64,000 nucleotides of DNA. Origin: Roseivivax isoporae LMG 25204. GTDB lineage: Bacteria > Pseudomonadota > Alphaproteobacteria > Rhodobacterales > Rhodobacteraceae. The notes under the pieces are model-generated. The model did no database searches. It saw only the letters and a list, made by a program, of their open reading frames with translations, and was not told the DNA's origin. This document shows, one piece after another, positions 44,806 to 54,648 of this stretch (its first letter is position 1; every line of letters begins with the position of its first letter). Where the stretch lies: assembly GCF_000521865.1 (NCBI RefSeq), contig NZ_JAME01000005.1, forward strand, positions 124,001 to 188,000, given 5' to 3'. A program made the translations under genes and the position numbers.

Positions 44806-45156
44806 TCAGCGCCGCTCGTCGAGAAGTGCCAGGACCTCGTCCTTGCCCTGGTCGCGCTGCGCCTTGGTGCGCTTCAGTTCGCGCTCGAGCCGCCGCGCCT
44901 CCTCGGACCGGCGCCGGGCCTCGGCACGGTGCTTGTGCTCGCGCAGCCATTCCCAGACGAAGCCGATCAGCAGGCCCGCGACGATGCCCGCGAAGATCAC
45001 GAGAAAGAGCGGCAGGTCCCCGCGCCACTGCACCCCGAACAGGATCGCCATGTCCTCGGGCAGCAGCTGCAGCGTGACCGGGTCGAGGTTGGCCAGCGCC
45101 ACCGACACCAGGACGATCGCCAGGAGGGCGAGGAATACGTATCGGATGTAGCGCAT
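44806..45156 (-). CDS. lapA: LapA-like (DUF1049) membrane protein
   Basis: A 116-residue inner-membrane protein with two hydrophobic segments (residues about 5-23 and 47-67, [21 protein letters not shown]) and a charged coiled C-terminus rich in Arg/Glu. LapA/YciS takes part in control of lipopolysaccharide assembly in E. coli with LapB; LapB is not in the window. It lies 5 nt downstream of ihfB, the usual order in roseobacters. Confidence 0.85.
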   Translation of the reverse strand: MRYIRYVFLALLAIVLVSVALANLDPVTLQLLPEDMAILFGVQWRGDLPLFLVIFAGIVAGLLIGFVWEWLREHKHRAEARRRSEEARRLERELKRTKAQRDQGKDEVLALLDERR

Positions 45157-45161
45157 GAAGC

Positions 45162-45446
45162 TCAGGCCTTTCCGTTCAGACGGTCGCGAAGCAGTTTGCC
45201 GGTCTTGAAGAAAGGCACGTGTTTCTCGTCGACGTCAACCGACTCGCCCGTACGCGGATTCCGCCCCACCCGGGCATCGCGCTTCTTGACCGAGAAGGCG
45301 CCGAAGCCGCGCAGCTCGACCCGGTCTCCGCGAGCCATCGCGTTGGTGATCTCCTCGAAGATCGTGTTGACGATCCGCTCGACGTCCCGCTGGTAGAGAT
45401 GCGGGTTCTCCTCGGCGATCTTCTGGATCAGTTCTGACCGGATCAT
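45162..45446 (-). CDS. ihfB: Integration host factor subunit beta
   Basis: DNA-bending nucleoid protein, acting as heterodimer with IhfA. 94 residues with [41 protein letters not shown] (the beta-arm with conserved Pro) and [18 protein letters not shown] 45446 gives the usual length; an in-frame TTG 9 nt upstream is less likely. First gene of ihfB-lapA-trpF. Confidence 0.97.
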   Translation of the reverse strand: MIRSELIQKIAEENPHLYQRDVERIVNTIFEEITNAMARGDRVELRGFGAFSVKKRDARVGRNPRTGESVDVDEKHVPFFKTGKLLRDRLNGKA

Positions 45447-45755
45447 GGTCTGCAATCCCCCTGTGCGCCGGTTCTCCGGCGTCTCCGCGATGTAGCGGGA
45501 CTATACGGCGAAGCGGCGCGCGCGCAAACGCCCTCGGAGGGGAAAATCGTTGTTTTCCTGCCGCTTCCACCATCCGACCCGGTCATTTCCGACAGGCTGT
45601 GCACGCGCCGGCGGGTGGCCGCCGACCCCGCGGACCCGCAAGGACGGTGCGGCGCCGCGGCCGGGAGCCGCGAGACATGCACGATTCGGCACATAAGAAA
45701 GGGCCCCGATCCGGGGGGATCGGGGCCCTGAAACAGACGGCGCGGAGCCGTCAGA
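45447..45755. other. Intergenic region between rpsA and ihfB (309 nt)
   Basis: Holds the rpsA terminator (45694-45729) on its left and must contain the ihfB promoter on its right. A local AT-rich patch at about 45540-45560 (GGGGAAAATCGTTGTTTTCC, a short inverted repeat) is the likeliest regulatory spot. I see no ORF with coding character. Confidence 0.5.
45694..45729 (-). terminator. Strong intrinsic terminator of rpsA
   Basis: A 13-bp perfect stem (AGGGCCCCGATCC / GGATCGGGGCCCT) with a 4-nt loop, followed on the minus strand by TTTCTTATG. It begins 26 nt after the rpsA stop. Confidence 0.85.
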
Positions 45756-47435
45756 TCATTCGTCGCGCTTCAGCGCCGCGCCGAGGATGTCGCCCAGCGA
45801 CGCGCCGGAATCGGAGGAGCCGTACTGCTCGACCGCTTCCTTCTCTTCCGCGATCTCGCGGGCCTTGATCGACAGGCCGAGACGGCGCGACTTCGGATCG
45901 ATGTTGGTCACCCGCACATCGACCTTGTTGCCGACCGAGAAGCGCTCGGGGCGCTGCTCCGCGCGGTCGCGCGACAGGTCCGACCGGCGGATGAAGGACT
46001 TCATGCCCTCGTATTCCACCTCGATGCCGCCGTCCTCGATCGCCGTCACGTTCACCGTGATGATCGAGCCGCGCTTCACGCCGCCCGTGGCCTCGGCGAA
46101 CTTGTCGCCGCCCAGCGCCTTGATCGAGAGCGAGATGCGCTCCTTCTCGGTGTCGGTCTCCTGCACGACCGCCTGGACGACGTCGCCCTTGCGGTAGTTC
46201 TGGATCGCGTCCTCGCCGCGCTCGTCCCAGCTGAGGTCCGAGAGGTGCACCATGCCGTCGATGTCGCCCTCGAGGCCGATGAAGAGGCCGAACTCGGTGA
46301 TGTTCTTGACCTCGCCCTCGACCACGGTGCCCGGGGGGAACGCCTCGTCGAAGACTTCCCACGGGTTGCGCATGGTCTGCTTGAGGCCGAGCGACACGCG
46401 GCGCTTGGCCTGGTCGATCTCGAGCACCATGACGTCCACCTCCTGCGAGGTCGACACGATCTTGCCGGGGTGCACGTTCTTCTTGGTCCAGCTCATCTCG
46501 GACACGTGCACGAGACCCTCGACACCCGGCTCCAGCTCCACGAAGGCGCCGTAATCGGTGATGTTGGTCACGCGGCCGGTGTGCACCGATGCGAGCGGGT
46601 ACTTGGCCGCCACCAGGTCCCACGGATCTTCCTGCAGCTGCTTCATGCCGAGGCTGATGCGGTGGGTTTCCTTGTTGATCTTGATGACCTGGACCTTGAC
46701 GGTCTCGCCGATCGACAGGATCTCCGAGGGGTGGTTCACGCGGCGCCATGCCATGTCGGTCACGTGCAGCAGGCCGTCCACGCCGCCGAGATCGACGAAC
46801 GCGCCGTACTCGGTGATGTTCTTGACCACGCCGTCGACCGCCTGGCCCTCGGTGAGGTTGGCGATGACCTCGGCACGCTGCTCGGCGCGGCTTTCCTCGA
46901 GGATCGCGCGGCGCGAGACCACGATGTTGCCGCGGCGGCGGTCCATCTTGAGGATCTGGAACGGCTGCTTGAGGCCCATGAGCGGGCCTGCATCACGCAC
47001 CGGGCGCACGTCGACCTGAGAGCCCGGCAGGAACGCCACGGCGCCGCCCAGATCGACGGTGAAGCCGCCCTTCACGCGGCCGAAGATGGCGCCCTCGACG
47101 CGCGCGTCGTCGGCATAGGCCTTCTCGAGACGGTCCCACGCCTCTTCGCGGCGGGCCATGTCGCGGCTGATGACGGCCTCGCCACGGGCGTTCTCGGCCG
47201 CGCGGAGGTAGACCTCGACCTCGTCACCGATGGTCAGGTTCGACGTCTCGCCGGGATTTGCGAATTCCTTGAGATCGACGCGGCCTTCCATCTTGTAGCC
47301 GACGTCGATGATGGCCTGGCCCGCCTCGATGGCGATGACCTTGCCCTTGACGACAGAGCCCTCGTCGGGCGTGTCCATTTCGAGGCTTTCGTTCAGGAGG
47401 GCCTCGAATTCCTCCATGGTTGCGTTCTGAGCCAT
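45756..47435 (-). CDS. rpsA: 30S ribosomal protein S1
   Basis: mRNA-binding ribosomal protein with six S1 OB-fold repeats in 559 residues. Repeats are seen at GSVVKGKVIAIEAGQAIIDVG, GAIFGRVKGGFTVDLGG, GVVKNITEYGAFVDLGGVDG, GRVTNITDYGAFVELEPGVEG, GEVKNITEFGLFIGLEGDIDG and GSIITVNVTAIEDGGIEVEY. AAAGGAAAT precedes the ATG. Followed by a strong terminator. Length is normal. Confidence 0.97.
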   Translation of the reverse strand: MAQNATMEEFEALLNESLEMDTPDEGSVVKGKVIAIEAGQAIIDVGYKMEGRVDLKEFANPGETSNLTIGDEVEVYLRAAENARGEAVISRDMARREEAWDRLEKAYADDARVEGAIFGRVKGGFTVDLGGAVAFLPGSQVDVRPVRDAGPLMGLKQPFQILKMDRRRGNIVVSRRAILEESRAEQRAEVIANLTEGQAVDGVVKNITEYGAFVDLGGVDGLLHVTDMAWRRVNHPSEILSIGETVKVQVIKINKETHRISLGMKQLQEDPWDLVAAKYPLASVHTGRVTNITDYGAFVELEPGVEGLVHVSEMSWTKKNVHPGKIVSTSQEVDVMVLEIDQAKRRVSLGLKQTMRNPWEVFDEAFPPGTVVEGEVKNITEFGLFIGLEGDIDGMVHLSDLSWDERGEDAIQNYRKGDVVQAVVQETDTEKERISLSIKALGGDKFAEATGGVKRGSIITVNVTAIEDGGIEVEYEGMKSFIRRSDLSRDRAEQRPERFSVGNKVDVRVTNIDPKSRRLGLSIKAREIAEEKEAVEQYGSSDSGASLGDILGAALKRDE

Positions 47436-47751
47436 CTAGCTTTCGATTTCCTTTGTGTCTCTATTCCGGCCGCGCGGTTGTCTCCGCCGGTCTTGGATTG
47501 GTCCGGGCCCGCAAAACAAAGAGGGCCGGTGTGTCCCGACCCTGCTCGTCCCTCGGTTTCGCGGCGTTTACGCCTTTTCGACGGGGCTCCTCATAGCCCG
47601 CGCGGCCCCGTTAGGCAAGCCTTTCGCGCCGGGCGCGCCCCTTTGGACGGCTCCGCGGAAAAAAGACCCCACCGGCGCAAGCGCAGGCGGGGCCAGTGGC
47701 GCCGCGCGGAAAACCCGCGGGCGCTGGCGGTAACCGTGTGTGCGGAAAGCG
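47436..47751. other. Intergenic region between ccrM and rpsA (316 nt)
   Basis: The right part is the rpsA leader and promoter. The left part holds the ccrM terminator (47659-47692). An AT-richer segment around 47510-47525 may carry the rpsA promoter, but I cannot fix -35/-10 boxes. No ORF of coding character. Confidence 0.5.
47659..47692 (-). terminator. Intrinsic terminator downstream of ccrM
   Basis: Minus strand: CCCCGCC and GCGC pair with GCGC and GGTGGGG (one G-T pair, single-base bulges, TT loop), followed by TCTTTTTT. It lies 60 nt after the ccrM stop. The only hairpin in the window with a long T-run. Confidence 0.85.
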
Positions 47752-48956
<1,205 letters not shown>

Positions 48957-48958
<2 letters not shown>

Positions 48959-49577
48959 AGGCACTTGGCAAATGCGCTTGATACAAGATATTGCGCACGG
49001 GCGCGAAGCTGCGCCTATGATGTGGGGTGACCCCCAGCGTCTGCAGCGCGGATCTGTGGCTTTTTGACGGATAACCCATGTTCGTCTCCCAGCCGTAGCC
49101 GGGAAAGTGTTGCGCCAAATCCCGCATGATGCGGTCCCGCGTCACCTTTGCGATGATCGACGCCGCGGCGATGCTGACCGACCGCGCGTCGCCGCCGATG
49201 ACCGCGGTTGCAAGGCACGGGCACTCCTTCGGCACCAGGTTGCCGTCGATCAGGGCATGCGCCGGCGGACGCGGCAGCGCGGCAAGCGCGCGGCACATGG
49301 CAAGGTGGCTGGCCTGCAGGATGTTCAGGCGGTCGATCTCCTCGACGCTGGCGATGCCGATGCCGGTCTCGGCCTGGGCTACGAGGGCCGCGGCGAGCGC
49401 CTCGCGCCGGGCCTGCGTCAGGCGCTTGGAATCGTCGAGCCCCGCGGGCAGCCGCGCGGGGTCGAAGATGACCGCGGCGGCGACCACGGGGCCCGCCAGC
49501 GGGCCGCGGCCCGCCTCGTCGACACCCGCGACGGGGCCGTGGGCGGAAAGGGCGCTTTCGTGAAGGTCGTCGGGCAT
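48957..49577 (-). CDS. rnhB: Ribonuclease HII
   Basis: Removes ribonucleotides from DNA and RNA primers. 206 residues with [21 protein letters not shown] (catalytic Asp-Glu at the start), [27 protein letters not shown] and [16 protein letters not shown]. All four acidic residues appear present. It lies upstream of ccrM in the same direction, with 92 nt between. Confidence 0.96.
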
Positions 49578-49676
49578 GGGCCCTGCCCTACCGCGCCATG
49601 CCCCCGTCGCGCCAGCCCAAACGCAACGACGGTCCGGACGGCCTGAAGGCGGGGCGCGGCCGCCCGGACCGCCGCC

Positions 49677-50243
49677 TCACCGATCGAGCCGGTAGCCGTA
49701 GCGGCGCAGGCAGCCCGCCTCGTAGGCCGGTCCGCGGCCGCGGTCGGTCGCCACGCGCACGAGGCACGCCTCGGGCAGGTGCCGCGCGCCGCGGAACGTC
49801 CGCTCGAGGCAGCGGGCGCCGAACACGCGGGCCTCGCCCTGGCCGCGCACGTAGCCGCGGGTGAAGCACGCCGCAGGCAGCACCCTTCCCCGGTGCGGCG
49901 CGATGCCGATCCGGTCGTCGTCCCGGCGCCCGCGCTGTCCGCCGCGCCAGCGGTCGTCGTGGCGCCAGCGGTCGTCGTCGCGCCAGCGGTCGTCGTCGCG
50001 CCAGCGGTCGTCGTGGTCGCGCCAGCGGTCGTGGCCATGGCCGCGCCGGTCGTCGTCGCGCGCCTTGCGTTCGTCGTCGTCGCGGCGCGCGTTCTGGATC
50101 GCCTTGCCGACGATGAAGAGCGTCGCGGCGCCGCCGAGGATCTTGGCGATGTCCTCGGGCTCGGCGGCGTGCGCGGGCGCGGCGGGAAGGCTCGTGAGCG
50201 CGGTCGCGAGCACCAGCGCGGCGGCAAGCGGTCGGAAGGTCAT
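49677..50243 (-). CDS. Exported protein with Asp/Arg/Trp repeats
   Basis: A 188-residue protein with signal peptide (cleaved near AHAA, residue 27), a helix EDIAKILGGAATLFIVGKAIQ, then a highly charged region (residues 54-112) built from DDRWRD units, and a C-terminal domain with four Cys (AACFTRG, ARCLERTF, EACLVRV, AGCLRRYG) that could form two disulfides. No family name is known to me. It is probably periplasmic or outer surface. Divergent from the small secreted protein gene at 50459. Confidence 0.75.
   Translation of the reverse strand: MTFRPLAAALVLATALTSLPAAPAHAAEPEDIAKILGGAATLFIVGKAIQNARRDDDERKARDDDRRGHGHDRWRDHDDRWRDDDRWRDDDRWRHDDRWRGGQRGRRDDDRIGIAPHRGRVLPAACFTRGYVRGQGEARVFGARCLERTFRGARHLPEACLVRVATDRGRGPAYEAGCLRRYGYRLDR
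49944..50036. repeat. Five in-frame 18-bp direct repeats
   Basis: A GCGCCAGCGGTCGTCG core begins at 49944, 49962, 49980, 49998 and 50019, with 18-bp spacing (21 bp for the last; last copy has one or more changes). On the minus strand it encodes the DDRWR units of the exported protein. Repeat number may vary between strains by slippage. Confidence 0.85.
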
Positions 50244-50458
50244 GGCGGTCTCTCCTTGCGTCTGGGGGCGGGGCGTCACCGGCAGCGGGCGGCCCCCCGG
50301 GGCTTCGGACCTGCGGCGACGGGTGCCGCCGCGGGATGACGGAAGCCTCGGGCGCCTCCCGCGGGACAGGCAATGTCCCGGCCCCGCTATCCGATAACCG
50401 CGGCCCCGGCCCCCTGCGGTCATTGCCTTTCCACGCGCCGCCGCGCAGTCTGCCGGGC

Positions 50459-50737
50459 ATGGCACGCTTCCTCCTCCTCCTCCTCGCGCTGCTCGCGCCC
50501 CTGCCCGCCCGGGCTGCCTGCTTTGCCGATTACAAGGCCAAGCAGGAAGACCCCCTGCGGCTGCATTACGGCGTGGCCGAGCTGAACCAGGGCTGCGACC
50601 GGGACAGCGCACGGGCCGAGCTCGACCGCCGCCTTGCGCAGGCGGGCTGGACGCTGCTGACCATCGTGTCGGTCTTCGACGAAACCGGCCTAGAAGAAAG
50701 GCGCGCCAGTGCCGGGCAGAACTTCCTCCGCTTCTGA
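50459..50737 (+). CDS. Small secreted protein upstream of the membrane winged-helix gene
   Basis: A 92-residue protein with a strong signal peptide (ARFLLLLLALLAPLPARA, cleaved near ARA-ACFAD, residue 19). The mature 70 residues have two Cys (residues about 21 and 46), which could form a disulfide, and a KAKQEDPLRLHYGVAEL segment. I know no family for it. Its end overlaps the next gene by 29 nt, so the two are co-expressed. Confidence 0.75.
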   Translation: MARFLLLLLALLAPLPARAACFADYKAKQEDPLRLHYGVAELNQGCDRDSARAELDRRLAQAGWTLLTIVSVFDETGLEERRASAGQNFLRF

Positions 50738-51413
50738 GACCCGCCGCTCGGGCACGCGCATCGTGTTCCTCGGCATCGCCGCGATCGTAACGCTGCTCGT
50801 CTGCGCGGGGGCATGGCTCCTGCTGACGCTTCCCGACGCGGGCGCCTTCAACGCGCGGGTCGAGCGGATCTTCGTCGAGAACGACGACCTGACCGCGCAG
50901 GCCGAGGTCAAGCTGCTCGAGATCCTCGCACAGTCGGGCACGGCATTCGCCGAAACGCTGGCGAGCTACCGCATGACCATCTTCGTGCTCCTGGTGTTCG
51001 CGACCGCGCTCATGGTCGCGGCGCTCGTGTTCCTCGTCATGCTCGTGACGCTCAACCGCCGGATGGCCGAGATCGAGCGCTCGGGGATCGAGGTGTCCTC
51101 GCTCATCCTCAGCCGCGAGGAAAATACCGTCTACCTCAACACCATGGGCTTCAAGCTGACCGAGGCGATGATGGAGACCCTCGCGGTGCTCGCCGAGGCG
51201 CGGCTTGACGACGACATCCTCACCGGCGCCCAGATCGAGGCGATGGTGTCGGGACGCCGGACCGAGGAATGCGACGAGGCGGCGGGCGCCACCCGGATCA
51301 AGCGCCTGCGCGACGGCCTCGGAAATCAGCTCGTGTCGGAACTGATCGTCAAGACCATCGCGCGCCGCGGCTACGTGCTGGCCGTCGACAAGGGCGTGAT
51401 CGAGGTCGTCTGA
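50709..51413 (+). CDS. Membrane-anchored OmpR-type winged-helix protein
   Basis: A 234-residue protein starting at GTG. Two membrane helices (residues 18-41 and 89-114) flank a 47-residue periplasmic helix region. The cytoplasmic part 129-233 resembles an OmpR/PhoB winged helix: ILSREENTVYLNTMGFKLT, then ATRIKRLRDGLGNQLVSELI and KTIARRGYVL, matching the RRLRxxL...TVRGxGY signature. So it may be a membrane-bound transcription factor of ToxR/CadC style but with reversed order (DNA-binding domain at the C-terminus). Target unknown. Overlaps the secreted protein gene by 29 nt. Confidence 0.78.
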   Translation: MPGRTSSASETRRSGTRIVFLGIAAIVTLLVCAGAWLLLTLPDAGAFNARVERIFVENDDLTAQAEVKLLEILAQSGTAFAETLASYRMTIFVLLVFATALMVAALVFLVMLVTLNRRMAEIERSGIEVSSLILSREENTVYLNTMGFKLTEAMMETLAVLAEARLDDDILTGAQIEAMVSGRRTEECDEAAGATRIKRLRDGLGNQLVSELIVKTIARRGYVLAVDKGVIEVV

Positions 51414-51426
51414 CCCCCGAAACGCA

Positions 51427-51456
51427 GGACGCCCCGACCTCGCGGCCGGGGCGTCC
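51427..51456. terminator. Hairpin between the winged-helix gene and pnp
   Basis: A 10-bp perfect stem (GGACGCCCCG / CGGGGCGTCC) with a 10-nt loop, 13 nt after the plus-strand gene and 28 nt after the pnp stop, between convergent genes. No T-run; likely a two-way stop. Confidence 0.55.
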
Positions 51457-51484
51457 CAAATCCATCGCCGAAGGCGGGAGAGGC

Positions 51485-53629
51485 TTACTCGGCCTCTTCC
51501 TTCGCCTTCTTCTCCTCGGCGAGTTCCTCGCCGGTCTGCTGGTCGACCATCTTCATCGCAAGGCGCACCTTGCCACGGTCGTCGAAGCCCAGGAGCTTGA
51601 CGTAGACCTCCTGGCCCTCCTTCAGCACGTCCGAAGGATGGTTCAGGCGGCGGCTCTCGATCTGGCTCACGTGCACCAGGCCGTCGCGCTTGCCGAAGAA
51701 GTTCACGAAGGCGCCGAAATCGACGATCTTCACGACCTTGCCCTTGTAGACCTTGCCTTCCTCGGGCTCGGCCACGATCGAGTAGATCATGTCGTAGGCC
51801 TTCTGGATGGCATCGCCGTTGGGCGACGCGATCTTGATCACGCCGTCGTCGTTGATGTCGACCTTGGCGCCCGAGACCTCGACGATCTCGCGGATGACCT
51901 TGCCGCCCGAGCCGATGACCTCGCGGATCTTGTCGGTCGGGATCTGCATGGTCTCGATGCGCGGCGCGTGGACCGAGAACGCGCCCACTTCGGACAGCGC
52001 CTTGTTCATCTCGGCCAGGATGTGCATCCGGCCGTCGCGCGCCTGTGCCAGCGCCTTGGACATGATCTCGGGCGTGATGCCCGCGACCTTGATGTCCATC
52101 TGCAGCGACGTGATGCCCGCCTCGGTGCCCGCGACCTTGAAGTCCATGTCGCCGAGGTGATCCTCGTCGCCGAGGATGTCGGTCAGCACGGCCCATTCAC
52201 CGTCGTCCTCGAGGACGAGGCCCATGGCCACGCCCGCGACCGGCGCCTTGAGCGGCACGCCTGCGTCCATCATCGACAGCGAACCGCCGCAGACCGATGC
52301 CATGGAGGAGGAGCCATTCGATTCCGTGATCTCGGACACGACGCGGATCGTGTACGGGAAATCGGTCGCCGCCGGCAGCACCGCCTGCAGCGCGCGCCAG
52401 GCGAGCTTGCCGTGGCCGATCTCGCGGCGGCCCGGGCTGCCCACGCGGCCAACCTCACCGACCGAATAGGGCGGGAAGTTGTAGTGCAGCAGGAAGTTCG
52501 AGCGGAAGTTCCCGTGCAGCGCGTCGATGATCTGCTCGTCGTCGCCGGTGCCGAGGGTGGTGACCACCAGCGCCTGCGTCTCGCCGCGGGTGAACAGAGC
52601 CGAGCCGTGCGTGCGCGGCAGGAAGCCGGTCTCGGCCACGATCGGACGGACCTGGTCGAGTGCGCGGCCGTCGATGCGGCGCGAGTTCTTCACCACGTCG
52701 GCGCGCAGCACCGTCGATTCGAGCTTCTTGAGCGCCGAGCCGAGGTTCGGATCGGTGAGCTCCTCCTCCGAAAGGCCGGCCTTGATGGCGTCCTTCGCGG
52801 CGGCGACGGCGTTCTGCCGGTCGAGCTTGTCGAGGATGGCGTAGGCGTCGCGCATCTGCGCCTCGCCGAGGCCCTTCACCTTCTCGTAGAGCGCCGAGTA
52901 GTCGGGCGGCTGGAAGTCGAAGGGGTCCTTGGCCGATTCCTCGGCCAGCTCGACGATGAGGTCGATCACCGGCTGGATCTGCTCGTGCGCGAAGGTCACC
53001 GCGCCCAGCATCTCTTCCTCGGACAGCTCGTAGGCTTCCGATTCCACCATCATGACGGCGTTCTTGGTGCCCGCCACGACGAGGTCGAGCCGCTGCTCGG
53101 GGTTGTTGCGGAGGCCCTGCATGTCCTCCACGTCCGGGTTCAGGACGTATTCGCCGTCCACGTAGCCCACGCGGCAGCCCGCGATCGGCCCCATGAAGGG
53201 CGCGCCCGAGATGGTCAGCGCCGCCGAGGCCGCGATCATCGCGACGACGTCGGGGTCGTTCACGAGGTCATGGCTCAGCACCGTGCACATCACGAGGACT
53301 TCGTTCTTGAAGCCGGGGACGAAAAGCGGGCGGATCGGGCGGTCGATCAGGCGCGCGGTCAGCGTTTCCTTCTCGGTCGGCCGCGCCTCGCGCTTGAAGA
53401 AGCCGCCGGGCACCTTGCCCGCGGCGTAGTATTTTTCCTGGTAGTGGACGGTCAGGGGGAAGAAGTCCTGGCCTTCCTTCTGGCTCTTGGCGAAGGTCAC
53501 GTTGGCCATGACCGAGGTCTCGCCCAGCGTGGCGATGACGGTGCCGTCGGCCTGACGGGCAACCTTGCCCGTCTCGAGCGTGAGGGTCTCTTCGCCCCAC
53601 TGCATCGTCTTCTTCGTAATGTCGAACAT
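51485..53629 (-). CDS. pnp: Polyribonucleotide nucleotidyltransferase (PNPase)
   Basis: Phosphorolytic 3'-5' exoribonuclease. 714 residues with two RNase PH domains (the second holds [19 protein letters not shown] and [15 protein letters not shown]-type catalytic region [17 protein letters not shown]), then KH ([20 protein letters not shown]) and S1 ([20 protein letters not shown]) domains. The ATG at 53629 gives the family start [11 protein letters not shown]; an upstream ATG at 53683 is unlikely. The usual rpsO-pnp neighbourhood is broken: rpsO lies 4.8 kb away on the other strand. Confidence 0.96.
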   Translation of the reverse strand: MFDITKKTMQWGEETLTLETGKVARQADGTVIATLGETSVMANVTFAKSQKEGQDFFPLTVHYQEKYYAAGKVPGGFFKREARPTEKETLTARLIDRPIRPLFVPGFKNEVLVMCTVLSHDLVNDPDVVAMIAASAALTISGAPFMGPIAGCRVGYVDGEYVLNPDVEDMQGLRNNPEQRLDLVVAGTKNAVMMVESEAYELSEEEMLGAVTFAHEQIQPVIDLIVELAEESAKDPFDFQPPDYSALYEKVKGLGEAQMRDAYAILDKLDRQNAVAAAKDAIKAGLSEEELTDPNLGSALKKLESTVLRADVVKNSRRIDGRALDQVRPIVAETGFLPRTHGSALFTRGETQALVVTTLGTGDDEQIIDALHGNFRSNFLLHYNFPPYSVGEVGRVGSPGRREIGHGKLAWRALQAVLPAATDFPYTIRVVSEITESNGSSSMASVCGGSLSMMDAGVPLKAPVAGVAMGLVLEDDGEWAVLTDILGDEDHLGDMDFKVAGTEAGITSLQMDIKVAGITPEIMSKALAQARDGRMHILAEMNKALSEVGAFSVHAPRIETMQIPTDKIREVIGSGGKVIREIVEVSGAKVDINDDGVIKIASPNGDAIQKAYDMIYSIVAEPEEGKVYKGKVVKIVDFGAFVNFFGKRDGLVHVSQIESRRLNHPSDVLKEGQEVYVKLLGFDDRGKVRLAMKMVDQQTGEELAEEKKAKEEAE

Positions 53630-53888
53630 CAGCGTATCCTGTCTGGGAGCACTCCCGGCCGGATGCCGGGTCTCCCGTTTCATGTGGCGGCCCCATTGCC
53701 GCCGACCCCATCATCCTGTGCTTCACGGCGCGGGGGCCCGCGCGCCACGTCTCAGATGGGCGGGGGTTATACGAAAATGTCCGACTTGGAAACCGGCATT
53801 CGCGCCGCCGCGGCCGGGCGCGCGGCTGGCCGCGAACGACAAGGGGCGGCCCCGCGGGCCGCCCCCCTTCCCGCCCGGACGGGCGCGA

Positions 53889-54539
53889 TCAGTTGGACTC
53901 CTGCTGCATCCCGTTCGACGCGTTCTCGGACGCGGTGTTCATCGCATCCTCGACCGAGGACTGGTCGTCCTGCCCGCAGACCTCGAAGACGCCCTCGACG
54001 ACGGCGACGAGATGCATGTCGTTGGTCTCGCCGCCCGACATCGACGTGCCCGACCCGTCGGTCGCCATTCCGGTGCCACCCGTGGCCGAGGAGGCATCGC
54101 TGTCCGAGGACGCACTTGTGTCCTCGTTCATGCTGTCGGCCACGCCGGCGGTATCGTCGTCCGATCCCGACCCGCTGCCGGTGGTGCTGCCGGTGTCCGA
54201 CAGCGAGGTGGTGCCGCTGCCGCTGTCCGAGGACGAACCGCTGTCGCTGCCGGTGTCGGACAGCGAGGTCGTGCCGCCCGACGTGCCGCCGCTGCCGCCT
54301 GCCATGGTGCCGCTGCCCATGCCGCCCGACTGCGAGGGCATGATCGGCATCAGGATCTGGCCCTGCATGGGCGTGTCGAGGACGAGGAATTCCGCGCAGG
54401 TGATGTCGCGGGCGTTCTGCGACGTGGCGGAGGTCCCCGAGCCGGAATCCGTCGCGGATCCCGAGGTCTGGGCGAAGGCGCCGCCGGCCATCATGACCGC
54501 GGTGCCCGCGGCAAGGGCGAGCTTGCAAGTCGGTTTCAT
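53889..54539 (-). CDS. HdeA-like periplasmic protein with Ser/Gly/Asp repeat insert
   Basis: A 216-residue exported protein: signal peptide to about residue 23, then DITCAEFLVLDTPMQGQIL (45-63) and HLVAVVEGVFEVCGQDD (176-192), the two Cys-bearing halves of the HdeA/HdeB fold. Between Cys48 and Cys188 lies about 105 residues of Ser/Gly/Thr/Asp-rich sequence, with GTTSLSDTGS repeated at 89-98 and 109-118. HdeA is an acid-stress chaperone of about 90 residues, so the insert is very unusual. Function uncertain; single gene. Confidence 0.75.
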   Translation of the reverse strand: MKPTCKLALAAGTAVMMAGGAFAQTSGSATDSGSGTSATSQNARDITCAEFLVLDTPMQGQILMPIMPSQSGGMGSGTMAGGSGGTSGGTTSLSDTGSDSGSSSDSGSGTTSLSDTGSTTGSGSGSDDDTAGVADSMNEDTSASSDSDASSATGGTGMATDGSGTSMSGGETNDMHLVAVVEGVFEVCGQDDQSSVEDAMNTASENASNGMQQESN

Positions 54540-54648
54540 GTCACATCTCCTAAGGGCGTTTCTAATCCGATGGTCCCGCCGGCAAGGCGCTCAACATCGG
54601 GTCTGCCGAGATGTTCCTGTCCTGCCCGGACCGTGTGCAGACCGCCGC

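Noticed and set aside
49944-50036. CRISPR-like repeat array
   Set aside because: Repeats have almost no spacers, are in frame and encode the DDRWR units of a protein.
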